A DNA stretch of 46,810 bases from the NCBI GenBank assembly GCA_021775495.1, contig JAJFHT010000257.1, positions 1 to 46,810 of the forward strand, read 5' to 3'. This stretch comes from Hyphomicrobiales bacterium. GTDB taxonomy: Bacteria > Pseudomonadota > Alphaproteobacteria > Rhizobiales > Rhizobiaceae. Positions 37,490-46,810 of this stretch are shown in pieces. Each line of letters begins with the position of its first letter. Position 1 is the first letter of the stretch. A program made the position numbers and the translations under genes. Below the pieces are notes generated by a model. It was given only the letters and a program-made list of their open reading frames with translations, did not search any database and was not told the DNA's origin.

Positions 37490-38077
37490 ATGACCGATCC
37501 CTCCTCCATCAAGAAACAGCTGCGCCTTACCGCTCTTGCAAAACGGGATGCGTTAGATGTGCAGTATCGCATTGAAGCAGCGTTGCGGCTGGCCGAGACG
37601 GCCGAGAAAATCGCGATGCAGCCAGGCACCGTTGTCTCCGGGTTCTGGCCGATCCGCTCCGAAATGGATATCCGGCCGCTGATGTTCGCGCTGCGTGCAA
37701 AGGGCGGGCGGCTGTGCCTTCCGGCCATCATCGACCGGGAAACCATCGAATTTCGTGAACTTCTGCGGGAAACCGCAATGATCGACATGGGATTCGGCAC
37801 AGTCGGTCCCGGACCTGAAGCCGATGTGCTGCAGCCGGATCTGATGCTGGTGCCGCTGGCTGCCTTCGACGATCGCGGACATCGTGTCGGCTATGGCGGC
37901 GGATATTATGACCGGGCGATTGCACGGCTGAGGGCAGATGGAAGGGGTTTGCGCCTGATTGGTATCGCTTTTGATTGCCAGAGGATCGAGCGCGTGCCGG
38001 ATGAAGCGCATGACCAGCCGCTCGATGCGATTCTGACCGAATCCGGCTTGCACGCGACCTCCTCCAGTTATAGATGA
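37490..38077 (+). CDS. fthC: 5-formyltetrahydrofolate cyclo-ligase
   Basis: A 195-residue enzyme that converts 5-formyl-THF to 5,10-methenyl-THF with ATP, clearing an inhibitory folate. The ATP-binding signature GYGGGYYDRAIARLR is at about residues 132-146, with FWPIRSEMDIRPL and MLVPLAAFDDRGHRVGYGGG earlier. Also known as YgfA. Its place directly after 6S RNA repeats the widespread ssrS-ygfA pair. Four bases separate it from the ymdB-like gene. Confidence 0.95.
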   Translation: MTDPSSIKKQLRLTALAKRDALDVQYRIEAALRLAETAEKIAMQPGTVVSGFWPIRSEMDIRPLMFALRAKGGRLCLPAIIDRETIEFRELLRETAMIDMGFGTVGPGPEADVLQPDLMLVPLAAFDDRGHRVGYGGGYYDRAIARLRADGRGLRLIGIAFDCQRIERVPDEAHDQPLDAILTESGLHATSSSYR

Positions 38078-38081
38078 GCCG

Positions 38082-38906
38082 ATGCGATTGCTTTTTCTCG
38101 GAGATATGGTGGGCCGGTCAGGCCGGACGGCAGTGTGGAAGCGCCTGCCGCAGCTGATTGCCGACCTGAAACTCGATTTTGTCATCGTCAATGGTGAAAA
38201 TTCTGCCGGCGGATTTGGCATTACCGAGGACATCTATCTTGAAACCATCCGTGCCGGCGCGGACGTTGTAACAACCGGCAATCACGTCTTCGACCAGCGT
38301 GAGGCTCTGGATTTTGCCGGCCGGCACGAGCGGTTCCTGCGGCCGGCCAATTATCCCGAGGGGACACCCGGACGGGGATCAGGGGTCTATGTGGCAAAAT
38401 GCGGCGCACGCGTGCTGGTCGCAAACATAATGGGCCGGGTGTTCATGCAGCCGGATCTGAATGACCCGTTTCAGGCAGCCGAGCGTGAACTGGCTGCCTG
38501 CCCGCTCGGCGAGCAGGCCGATGCCGTGGTGTTCGATTTTCACGCCGAGGCCACATCGGAGAAAATGTGTTTTGCGCATTTCGTTGATGGCCGAGCAAGC
38601 CTTGTGGTCGGCACGCATACTCACCAGCCGACTGCCGATCATCAGATTCTGAATGGCGGAACGGCCTATCTTTCCGACGCCGGCATGTGCGGCGATTATG
38701 ATTCATCGCTTGGCATGGACAAGAACGAGCCGCTCAACCGATTTCTGTCGAAACTGCCCAAGGGGCGGTTTGAAGCCGCTGCAGGAGAAGCGACCATTTG
38801 TGGGCTCGGTGTGACGATTTCCGACCGAAGCGGCCTGGCCGAAAATGTTGCGCCGCTCCGCCTGGGCCCGAGGCTTGAAGAGACCATTCCGACTTTCTGG
38901 AACTGA
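38082..38906 (+). CDS. YmdB family metallophosphoesterase (TIGR00282)
   Basis: A 274-residue binuclear metallophosphoesterase: LFLGDMVGRSGRTAVWKRLP, then IVNGENSAGGFG, TTGNHVFDQREAL, FDFHAEATSEK and GTHTHQPTADHQI. These give the Asp, Glu/Asn, His ligands of the family. In Bacillus, YmdB is a cyclic-nucleotide phosphodiesterase affecting biofilm choice; the role in this class is not known. It follows the cyclo-ligase by 4 bp, so the two are one operon. Confidence 0.93.
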   Translation: MRLLFLGDMVGRSGRTAVWKRLPQLIADLKLDFVIVNGENSAGGFGITEDIYLETIRAGADVVTTGNHVFDQREALDFAGRHERFLRPANYPEGTPGRGSGVYVAKCGARVLVANIMGRVFMQPDLNDPFQAAERELAACPLGEQADAVVFDFHAEATSEKMCFAHFVDGRASLVVGTHTHQPTADHQILNGGTAYLSDAGMCGDYDSSLGMDKNEPLNRFLSKLPKGRFEAAAGEATICGLGVTISDRSGLAENVAPLRLGPRLEETIPTFWN

Positions 38907-38910
38907 TTGC

Positions 38911-39720
38911 CTATATGCCTTCCAGCACAAGAATTGTCGGCCGGCGGGGCAATGTGCGCAGCGACACCGTGAAGCTGTTTCCGTCCCGGTAGTCGACGGC
39001 AAAGCCCGACCCCATCATGTTGACGAATTGCCCGATCGATGCGCCGCGGCGGTGCATCGGCAGCACGATCGAGGACTGCAGCCGCCGTGTGATCTCGGTC
39101 ATCTTGTCATGGCTGAGCGTCAGGCCGCCATCGACGGGAACCATGACGATGTCGAGCCGGCCGATGGCCGCGTAATGGCTGTTATCGAGCGGGTGATGCA
39201 GATGACCGAGATGGCCGATGCACAGATCGGCGACCTCGAAGATGAAGATCGAATTGCCGTCCTTTTCCGCCATGAATCCGGAGCGGATGTCGGTCGGAAC
39301 GTTGCGGATATAGACGTCATCGACCACCAGCGCATGTCTGGCCGGTCCGCCCTCGGGGTTCCATCCGCGCAGCACATGGGCAATGGCGGGATCGGGAAAC
39401 TCGGTGAAATGAGTGGTATGTGCCTTGTTCATCGTCACCACGCGCGGGGTCATGCCGGCGCCGGCCCAGCCGCTGAAGTCGGTGGCAATCGAAACGCCCG
39501 CCGGTGTTTCGACGACATAGGTGGAATGACCGGCAAATGTGATCCTGACTTCCGGCGCCGTCACCGCGGCGTTGGAAAAGGAAACCAGCCGAGCCTTCGG
39601 GATCGCCTGGGCAATGGCCGTACATTTGCTCGGCGGGAAATTTTCGGCAGGCTGAGCGGGCAGGGCAGCAAAAACAGCGGCGCTCAGGGCCAACATCAAT
39701 GGCAGGATCGTCTTCAGCAT
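38911..39720 (-). CDS. Exported MBL fold metallo-hydrolase (UlaG-like)
   Basis: A 269-residue protein with a signal peptide (about residues 1-25, MLKTILPLMLALSAAVFAAL). The metallo-beta-lactamase-like fold is shown by ITFAGHSTYVVETPAGVSIA, TDFSGWAG, MNKAHTTHFTEFPDPAIA (the His-rich site) and IGHLGHLHHPLD. The site departs from HxHxDH in that HTTHFTEF replaces it, as in UlaG relatives. It converges on the YmdB gene (4 bp between stops). The substrate is unknown; the location is probably periplasmic. Confidence 0.82.
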   Translation of the reverse strand: MLKTILPLMLALSAAVFAALPAQPAENFPPSKCTAIAQAIPKARLVSFSNAAVTAPEVRITFAGHSTYVVETPAGVSIATDFSGWAGAGMTPRVVTMNKAHTTHFTEFPDPAIAHVLRGWNPEGGPARHALVVDDVYIRNVPTDIRSGFMAEKDGNSIFIFEVADLCIGHLGHLHHPLDNSHYAAIGRLDIVMVPVDGGLTLSHDKMTEITRRLQSSIVLPMHRRGASIGQFVNMMGSGFAVDYRDGNSFTVSLRTLPRRPTILVLEGI

Positions 39721-39820
39721 GGCATCAACCTCGCGGGCACAGGCGCCTATCAATCGCGTGAAGTGCGGCAAGAATAGCGCGTCGCCGTGCGGCCGCCAAG
39801 CAAAGCCGTGAAGGCAGCGA

Positions 39821-40297
39821 TCAATTGCTCGCGATCATCTCCTGCCAGCGCTGCTCCAGCGCGGCATATCCGTCGTCCGGCTGGCCGGCATAAATCAGGG
39901 CATTCTCGCCGAGAATGATTCCGGGCTGCTTGGAACCGGTCCAGATATGGCCGGCCGGAACCAACCAGGACGTGTCGTCAAGCGTCCCGGCCTTGATGTT
40001 GAGCCGGTCGGCATACTGGGGCCGCCGGTGAAACAGCCGCACGCCGCATTCCGGGCAGAAGTCGCAAGCAAGCTCCGTGTCCCTTGCTGTCGAACGGGAG
40101 AATGTGCGTACCTCGCCCGCGACCAGCAGATGTCTTGCGCGAACCCGCATCGACTGGCCGAAGGCACTTGCCGACTGCGTCTGGCATTCGGTGCAGTGGC
40201 ATTGGTAAAACACGACCGGAGCCGCCGTCAGGTGATATCTGACCTTGCCGCACTGACACCCGCCGGTGAGTGGAAATTCGGGAAGATCGATCCGCAT
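39821..40297 (-). CDS. GFA family glutathione-dependent formaldehyde-activating-like protein
   Basis: A 158-residue CENP-V/GFA domain protein. The two zinc sites are read from [28 protein letters not shown] and [12 protein letters not shown]. The family includes Gfa, which speeds addition of formaldehyde to glutathione, but most homologues have no demonstrated activity. The start at 40297 ([17 protein letters not shown]) is chosen. It is divergent from yebC. Confidence 0.9.
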   Translation of the reverse strand: MRIDLPEFPLTGGCQCGKVRYHLTAAPVVFYQCHCTECQTQSASAFGQSMRVRARHLLVAGEVRTFSRSTARDTELACDFCPECGVRLFHRRPQYADRLNIKAGTLDDTSWLVPAGHIWTGSKQPGIILGENALIYAGQPDDGYAALEQRWQEMIASN

Positions 40298-40390
40298 GGC
40301 AGCCGCCGTTTCTCTTGCTGGACGCGTCAACGGATTTTACCTATAAGCGTGCGCAATCCCAACGATAATTTTTTGATATACAGGTGGACC

Positions 40391-41140
40391 ATGGCCGGTC
40401 ATTCACAATTCAAGAACATCATGCATCGCAAGGGCCGGCAGGATGCCGTGCGCTCGAAGATGTTTTCCAAGCTGGCGCGCGAAATCACTGTGGCGGCAAA
40501 GATGGGCCTGCCGGATCCGGCGATGAATGCGCGGTTGAGACTGGCGATTCAGAATGCCAAGTCGCAATCGATGCCGAAGGATAATATCGAACGCGCCGTC
40601 AAGAAGGCGCAGGGCGGCGAGGGTGATAATTACGAAGAGGTCCGTTACGAGGGTTATGGACCGGCCGGTGTCGCCGTAATCGTCGAGGCGCTGACCGACA
40701 ATCGCAACCGGACGGCATCGAATGTCCGCGCTGCCTTTACCAAATCGGGTGGTTCTCTGGGAGAAACGGGGTCGGTGGCCTTCATGTTCGACCGGGTCGG
40801 CGAGATTGCCTACAAGCCGGAAGCCGGCGACGCCGATGCGGTGATGGAAGCTGCCATCGAGTGCGGCGCCGAAGACATCAACTCGGACGATCACGGACAC
40901 GCGATCCTTTGCGGTTTTGAAGATCTGGGCGACGTTTCCAAGGCGCTGGAAGAAGCGCTTGGCGAGGCCGAATCGATCAAGGTGGTATGGAAGCCGCAGA
41001 CATCGACGCCGGTCGACGAGGAAAAAGCCGAATCCGTGCTGCGCCTGATCGGCGTGCTCGACGATGATGACGATGTGCAGAATGTCTACGCCAATTTCGA
41101 GGTCGATGACGAAACCATGGCCAAGCTAAGCGCTGCCTGA
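40391..41140 (+). CDS. yebC: YebC/PmpR family transcriptional regulator / translation factor
   Basis: A 249-residue Yeb[21 protein letters not shown] (family start), [39 protein letters not shown] and [17 protein letters not shown]. The family was named for DNA binding and more recently implicated in easing ribosome stalling. Often found with ruvC, but no ruvCAB genes follow here; the gene ends at a strong terminator shared with convergent rpmE. Confidence 0.95.
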   Translation: MAGHSQFKNIMHRKGRQDAVRSKMFSKLAREITVAAKMGLPDPAMNARLRLAIQNAKSQSMPKDNIERAVKKAQGGEGDNYEEVRYEGYGPAGVAVIVEALTDNRNRTASNVRAAFTKSGGSLGETGSVAFMFDRVGEIAYKPEAGDADAVMEAAIECGAEDINSDDHGHAILCGFEDLGDVSKALEEALGEAESIKVVWKPQTSTPVDEEKAESVLRLIGVLDDDDDVQNVYANFEVDDETMAKLSAA

Positions 41141-41173
41141 CACCCCAAATCTGCTCCAGGCATCCCGACAAAC

Positions 41174-41207
41174 AAAAAACCCGCCGGTTTTTGCCGGCGG
41201 GTTTTTT
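41174..41207. terminator. Bidirectional terminator between yebC and rpmE
   Basis: CCCGCCGG at 41180-41187 pairs with CCGGCGGG at 41194-41201, flanked by A6 on the left and T6 on the right, so it can end both convergent transcripts. Confidence 0.92.
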
Positions 41208-41226
41208 GTTGAAACGAAATCGACGC

Positions 41227-41448
41227 TTAAAGGCCGAAACCCTCGTAACGCTTCTTGAACTTCGACAGCCGACCGCCGCGATCGAGCAGGGTCTGCTGAC
41301 CACCGGTCCATGCTGGATGGGTCCGCGGATCAATATCGAGATTCAGCGTGTCACCCTCCGAACCGTAGGTCGAGCGGGTGGTGTATTCGGATCCATCGGT
41401 CATGACGACTTTGATGGTGTGGTAATCGGGATGGATATCGGATTTCAT
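41227..41448 (-). CDS. rpmE: 50S ribosomal protein L31
   Basis: A 73-residue L31: [20 protein letters not shown] at the start, [20 protein letters not shown] in the middle and a basic [12 protein letters not shown] tail. It lacks the CxxC zinc motif, as usual for alphaproteobacteria. The start at 41448 fits exactly the family's N-terminus. It is a single-gene unit divergent from the ABC exporter across 189 bp. Confidence 0.96.
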   Translation of the reverse strand: MKSDIHPDYHTIKVVMTDGSEYTTRSTYGSEGDTLNLDIDPRTHPAWTGGQQTLLDRGGRLSKFKKRYEGFGL

Positions 41449-41637
41449 CGGTCTATTGTCCTGTGGCATTGGCGCCAGGCTGTGGCGCCGCACTGTCCGT
41501 TGTGCTTTTAAAGAGTTCAGCCGCCGCCTGTTTTTCGGCAACGGCTTTAAAAATCATCGGCGAGCCTATACATCAGGCGGAACTGATAGACAAGTCCGTC
41601 GGCACCGATTTGCCGCCCGGGCGACCGGGAGAATTGC

Positions 41638-43440
<1,803 letters not shown>

Positions 43441-43959
43441 TTTCTTTCGACCTGTAGGGAAAGATATTCCGCGCAAGCGATGGGATCGCGCCCGTCGAGA
43501 GTCTTCGACAAAATTTCTCGAAATGGTATTTCCGGCCCGTAGCTGCCTTTCACCGGCTATATCTACGCTGCATTGCAACACCCGAAAGCTGACATTCACG
43601 CCAGTGACAAATTCAGTATAGTCGGACGGCAGCAGAGCGGACAAAGCGACATTTGGCCGGGCCAGCTTCAATGTCGGTTATGCTGACAAAAGGGGACCTT
43701 CCAGCCTTTTTCGCTCTCGCAATTTGGATAAATGCATTTCGGTTGGTCGCGGTGCCATCCTAGTCAACCAAGTTTGATTGTTGCGCAACAGTAGCGTTGT
43801 CGTGGTAGTTGACCACCAGCCAATATCGGATTTCGACCTGCTTTCCGGGCGCCAAAGGACGATCAGGGCAAGCGCAGGAGAATCAGTCAACCATCGTGAC
43901 ATAGGCTTCCCCTTCAGATACATTTCGAAATGATCTTTGCCTTTATATGGGAATCTCTT
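43441..43959. repeat. Degenerate intergenic region left of the amidohydrolase
   Basis: No intact gene is convincing in these 519 bp. At 43566-43597 the complement reads GAATGTCAGCTTTCGGGTGT followed by TGCAATGCAGCG; a similar word occurs on the other strand to the right of the amidohydrolase (45520-45541). Another AATGTCGGTTATGCTGAC-like word is at 43667-43687. On the minus strand a frame reads PLAPGKQVEIRYWLVVNYHD then NATVAQQSNLVD and a stop at 43760; it looks coding-like and could be a gene relic. CATTTCGAAATG (43921-43932) is a perfect palindrome 27 bp before the amidohydrolase start. Confidence 0.4.
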
Positions 43960-45357
43960 ATGTCGAAACAGTTGACCACTTTAATCCTCAGTTTGGCCCT
44001 CGTAACCATGCCGGTAAGTGTCACTGCGCACGAACCAATCGCGCTGCATTCTGGTGGCAAGATCGTGCACGGACAGAATTATGGCCCGGCAATAAGATAT
44101 GAAAATGTAGTTATCCGCGGTGCGCGGATTTTCAACGGATGCGATCCGGATTTGGCCACGGCCGACGTTTTGATCTCTGGCAATATGATTTCGAAAATCG
44201 GTTCGGATATTGACGCCCCCGAAGGTGCGCACGAGGTAATGGCCGATGGTCACACCCTTATCCCGGGCCTGATCGATGCCCATTGGCACGGTGTGATTGC
44301 CACAGCCAGCGTGCCTCGGTTGATGGGTTCGGGGGAAGGATATTGGAATTTGATCGCGTCGGTGGCGCAGAAAGATGCGCTGATGCGCGGATTTACGACT
44401 ATTCGTGATGCGGGTGGACCGATGTTCGATATTGCGCGCGCAACCGATGAAGAATTGATTGTCGGCCCCAGGGTTTTTCCGTCTGGCCCTCAGATCACAC
44501 AAACTTCAGGGCATGGTGACTTTAGGTCCACCAATGATCTTCCTTCCCCCCACGGCGTTCTTCATTCGTTCGAACGCAGCGGAATGTTTTACGTTGCGGA
44601 CGGTGTGCCTGAAGTCCTCAAACGCGTGCGGGAAGTGTTGATGCAAGGTGCTTCACAGGTCAAAGTTCATGGTGGGGGAGGGGTGACATCCAACTATGAT
44701 CCCATCCACACAGTCCAGTACTCGTTGGAAGAACTGCGTGCAGCTGTTACAACTGCCAAGCAATGGGGCACATATGTTCTGACTCACACAATCAGCGATG
44801 CGTCGGTCAATCACGCCATTGACGCTGGTGTCAAGAGCATCGAGCACGGGCATCTTTCAACCCGCGAAACATTGCAGCGTATGGTCGATGAGGACGTCTG
44901 GCTTAGCATCCAACCGTTTCTTGACGACGACGACGCCCCCACACTGACAAGCTCGGACAGTATCGCGAAATACAAGCTTGTAACGGACGGCACGGATTTT
45001 GCCTATCGAACCGCAAAGGAACTAGGCGTAAAAATCGCATTTGGAACTGACGCTTTGTTCGACGCAAAGCTTGCGGCACGACAGGGTGCCCAGCTCGCCA
45101 AGCTGCAAAAATGGTTTACGCCATTTGAGGCGCTCAAGATGGCGACCTGCGACAATGCCCAATTGCTCGCTTTGTCGGGTGAACTGACACCTTATCCCGA
45201 TGGGACGCTCGGTGTGATCGAGGAAGGGGCGTATGCCGATTTGATCCTGGTCGATGGCAATCCACTTGAAGATCTCGATCTTGTCAGCAATCCGGACGCG
45301 AATTTTGACCTGATCATGAAGAACGGGGTTATTTACAAAGCTAGGTTGGGGAATTGA
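43960..45357 (+). CDS. Exported metal-dependent amidohydrolase
   Basis: A 465-residue protein with a signal peptide (residues 1-24, ending VTA-HEP) and the amidohydrolase TIM-barrel. Metal ligands seen are His108 and His110 (DAHWHG), a likely carboxylated lysine or bridging residue in VKVHGGGGV, histidines in LTHTIS and SIEHGHLS, and Asp364 in FGTDALFD. The C-terminal part returns to the beta-sandwich (YADLILVDGNPLEDL). It fits imidazolonepropionase-like or prolidase-like exported amidohydrolases. It is read alone between two degenerate non-coding stretches, is richer in AT-ending codons than neighbours, and may have been acquired. The start MSKQLTT at 43960 fits the leader. Confidence 0.88.
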   Translation: MSKQLTTLILSLALVTMPVSVTAHEPIALHSGGKIVHGQNYGPAIRYENVVIRGARIFNGCDPDLATADVLISGNMISKIGSDIDAPEGAHEVMADGHTLIPGLIDAHWHGVIATASVPRLMGSGEGYWNLIASVAQKDALMRGFTTIRDAGGPMFDIARATDEELIVGPRVFPSGPQITQTSGHGDFRSTNDLPSPHGVLHSFERSGMFYVADGVPEVLKRVREVLMQGASQVKVHGGGGVTSNYDPIHTVQYSLEELRAAVTTAKQWGTYVLTHTISDASVNHAIDAGVKSIEHGHLSTRETLQRMVDEDVWLSIQPFLDDDDAPTLTSSDSIAKYKLVTDGTDFAYRTAKELGVKIAFGTDALFDAKLAARQGAQLAKLQKWFTPFEALKMATCDNAQLLALSGELTPYPDGTLGVIEEGAYADLILVDGNPLEDLDLVSNPDANFDLIMKNGVIYKARLGN

Positions 45358-45708
45358 AAACGCCAGGCGCTGCATTCATCATTGGATACACCCTGATTCG
45401 GTGTTGAATGGCCGCTCGTAACTGAGTTTCGGCCATTCATGCGTCGGCCCGCATCTGTAACTAAGGGCTCTAAGCCGACTTGCCGCAGTGCAACGAAAAA
45501 TATCGCTTTAACGTGACCTGAATGTCGGCTTCCAGCGTTGCAGAATGACTGGTTCGCGTAAGCGAAAAAGTCCGCTCTCCGCCCAAACTGACCGACACAG
45601 TATTTTCGGTAATTGCCTCAATTGTCCGGCATGATCGCTGGTGTGGAGGCATTTACCTTCGTGGCGCTCAGCGTCAGAGTAACCACCGTTACTAGATCAT
45701 ATCAGCTC
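45358..45708. repeat. Degenerate intergenic region right of the amidohydrolase
   Basis: It begins with a 9-bp perfect hairpin (GAATGGCCG 45406-45414 with CGGCCATTC 45430-45438), a possible terminator or recombination mark. GAATGTCGGCTTCCAGCGTT (45520-45539) resembles, on the opposite strand, the word left of the amidohydrolase, and AAAAAGTCCGCTCTCCGCC follows (about 45567-45585). Such AATGTC...GTCCGCT words look like members of a dispersed non-coding repeat. No gene is supported. Confidence 0.4.
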
Positions 45709-46810
45709 TCAAACCTCACTTGCCGCATGGCGTCCGGCGATCCGGCCGGAGAAAATGCAGCCGCCGAGGAACGTGCCTTCCAGCGCGTTGTAACCGTGAT
45801 AGCCGCCGCCGCCGAAGCCGGCCACCTCGCCGGCCGAATAGAGGCCTTTGATCGGCTCGCCGCTGTCGTCCAGCACCTGTGAATTCAAATTGGTGTGTAG
45901 TCCGCCGAGGGTCTTGCGGGTCAGCACATGCAGTTTCACCGCAATCAGCGGGCCGGCCTCGGGGTCGAGAATCCGGTGCGGTTTGGCCGTGCGGATGAGT
46001 TTGTCGCCGAGATGGGCGCGGGCACCGTGTATGGCGGTGATCTGCGCATCCTTTGAAAACGGGTTTGCAATCTGCAGGTCGCGAGCGACGATCTGCGCCT
46101 TGAGCATGTCGTGGTCGATCAGCGCTTTCTCGGTGAGCTGGTTCATGCCTTCAACGAGCTCGGCCAGATTGTCGCGCACAACGAAATCGGAGCCATGTTT
46201 CTTGAACGCTTCGACCGGGGGCGGTGCGCCCTTGCCAACTCTTTTCAGAACCTGGCGCCAGGATTTCGAGGTGAAGTCCGGATTCTGCTCCGAACCCGAC
46301 AGCGCAAACTCCTTTTCGATGATCTTCTGGGTCAGCACGAACCAGGAATATTCATGACCCGTGGAGAGGATGTGCTTCAGGGTGGTGAGCGTATCGAAAC
46401 CCGGCAGGCAGGGCGCCGGGAGCCGGTTTCCGGTTGCATCGAACCACATCGAGGATGGGCCGGGAAGAATGCGGATGCCGTGTTTCGGCCAGATCGGATC
46501 CCAGTTCTGCACACCTTCGGTGTAGTGCCACATGCGGTCCGAATTGATGATCGCACCGCCGGCCTGCCGGGTAATGTCCAGCATGCGGCCATCGACATGA
46601 TGCGGAACCCCGGCGACCATCATTTTAGGCGGCGGGCCGCCAAGCCGCTCCGAAGGCCAGTTCTTCCTGACAAGATCGAAATTGCCGCCAATGCCGCCGG
46701 ATGTCACCAGAACGGCCGAACCGGACATCTCGAACTCGCCGGCGATCTCTCGGCCGCTTTGCTGGCCACGTTCGACGGTCGAGGGATCCAGAATTTCACC
46801 CGCTACCCCG
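45709..46810 (-). CDS. FAD-binding dehydrogenase, N-terminus outside the window
   Basis: The gene runs off the right edge; 366 codons are visible, ending with a TGA-side tail of GRIAGRHAASEV. Seen are VLVTSGGIGGNFDLVRKNWP (FAD-domain strand), PGFDTLTTL and the C-terminal FAD motif LYSAGEVAGFGGGGYHGYNA with LEGTFLGGCIFSGR. This is the fumarate-reductase/3-ketosteroid-dehydrogenase-like flavoprotein family, of which a ~550-residue 'FAD-binding dehydrogenase' subgroup is common in alphaproteobacteria. The substrate is unknown. The true start and the GxGxxG nucleotide loop lie outside the window. Confidence 0.9.
   Translation of the reverse strand, partial: GVAGEILDPSTVERGQQSGREIAGEFEMSGSAVLVTSGGIGGNFDLVRKNWPSERLGGPPPKMMVAGVPHHVDGRMLDITRQAGGAIINSDRMWHYTEGVQNWDPIWPKHGIRILPGPSSMWFDATGNRLPAPCLPGFDTLTTLKHILSTGHEYSWFVLTQKIIEKEFALSGSEQNPDFTSKSWRQVLKRVGKGAPPPVEAFKKHGSDFVVRDNLAELVEGMNQLTEKALIDHDMLKAQIVARDLQIANPFSKDAQITAIHGARAHLGDKLIRTAKPHRILDPEAGPLIAVKLHVLTRKTLGGLHTNLNSQVLDDSGEPIKGLYSAGEVAGFGGGGYHGYNALEGTFLGGCIFSGRIAGRHAASEV

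Noticed and set aside
43678-43923. An 81-codon minus-strand frame left of the amidohydrolase
   Set aside because: Odd Thr/Arg-rich composition; another frame of the same strand looks more coding-like, so this is likely a shadow of a relic.
45470-45652. A 60-codon minus-strand frame right of the amidohydrolase
   Set aside because: It lies across the repeat-like words and has no ribosome site or family resemblance; such frames commonly arise by chance in these repeats.

Overview
The window reads as ordinary chromosome of an alphaproteobacterium, most likely of the order Hyphomicrobiales (Rhizobiales). The grounds are a 1152-residue biotin-dependent pyruvate carboxylase, a phaB-phaA / phaR polyhydroxybutyrate locus, the block pyruvate kinase - DUF1036 - N-formylglutamate amidohydrolase - DUF1244 - GapR, two YdcH-like proteins beside purEK, cysteine-free L31 and L36 ribosomal proteins, and 6S RNA beside the 5-formyltetrahydrofolate cyclo-ligase gene. 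Base composition is moderately high GC with GC-ending codons; the amidohydrolase near 44-45 kb looks richer in AT. The genus cannot be named from sequence alone.

Layout. 1-1.2 kb: tail of a probable 3-hydroxybutyrate dehydrogenase and a patatin-like lipase. 1.23-1.49 kb: a small non-coding inverted-repeat element (MITE 1). 1.5-10 kb: a TetR regulator divergent from a Mo-hydroxylase (IorA/IorB-like), a diheme cytochrome c and an RND efflux pair. 10-12 kb: a LysR regulator divergent from an NAD-dependent epimerase/reductase. 12-18 kb: an MFS carrier overlapping the end of pyruvate carboxylase, then a LivK-type binding protein. 18.2-18.4 kb: the tail of an IS3-family transposase. 18.6-21.4 kb: phaB, phaA and the divergent phaR. 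21.5-24.6 kb: a GlcG-like protein, a membrane protein, rpmF, mtgA and a polyprenyl diphosphate synthase. 24.7-27 kb: YdcH-like genes and purEK. 27-33.3 kb: small secreted proteins, rpmJ behind a terminator-like leader hairpin, a TPR protein, an alpha/beta hydrolase and the pyk-to-gapR block. 33.3-35.8 kb: a moxR - GNAT - coxE operon, with a second MITE (278 bp, perfect 28-bp ends) directly upstream of moxR. 36.3-41.4 kb: small proteins, 6S RNA, the cyclo-ligase, a YmdB phosphoesterase, an MBL hydrolase, a GFA protein, yebC and rpmE. 41.6-43.4 kb: an MsbA-like ABC exporter. 43.4-45.7 kb: a secreted amidohydrolase in long degenerate flanks. 45.7 kb to the end: an FAD-binding dehydrogenase that runs off the window.

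Functionally, the PHB genes (probable bdhA tail, phaA, phaB, phaR) and pyruvate carboxylase/pyruvate kinase form a carbon-storage and anaplerosis theme. The TetR-controlled Mo-hydroxylase/cytochrome/RND cluster looks like a combined oxidise-and-export module for a hydrophobic or aromatic compound. I found no CRISPR array, phage, defence island or recognisable tRNA. The least routine content is the pair of TA-flanked MITE-like elements, the leader hairpin of rpmJ, the hydroxylase-RND cluster with its operator, and the amidohydrolase island.
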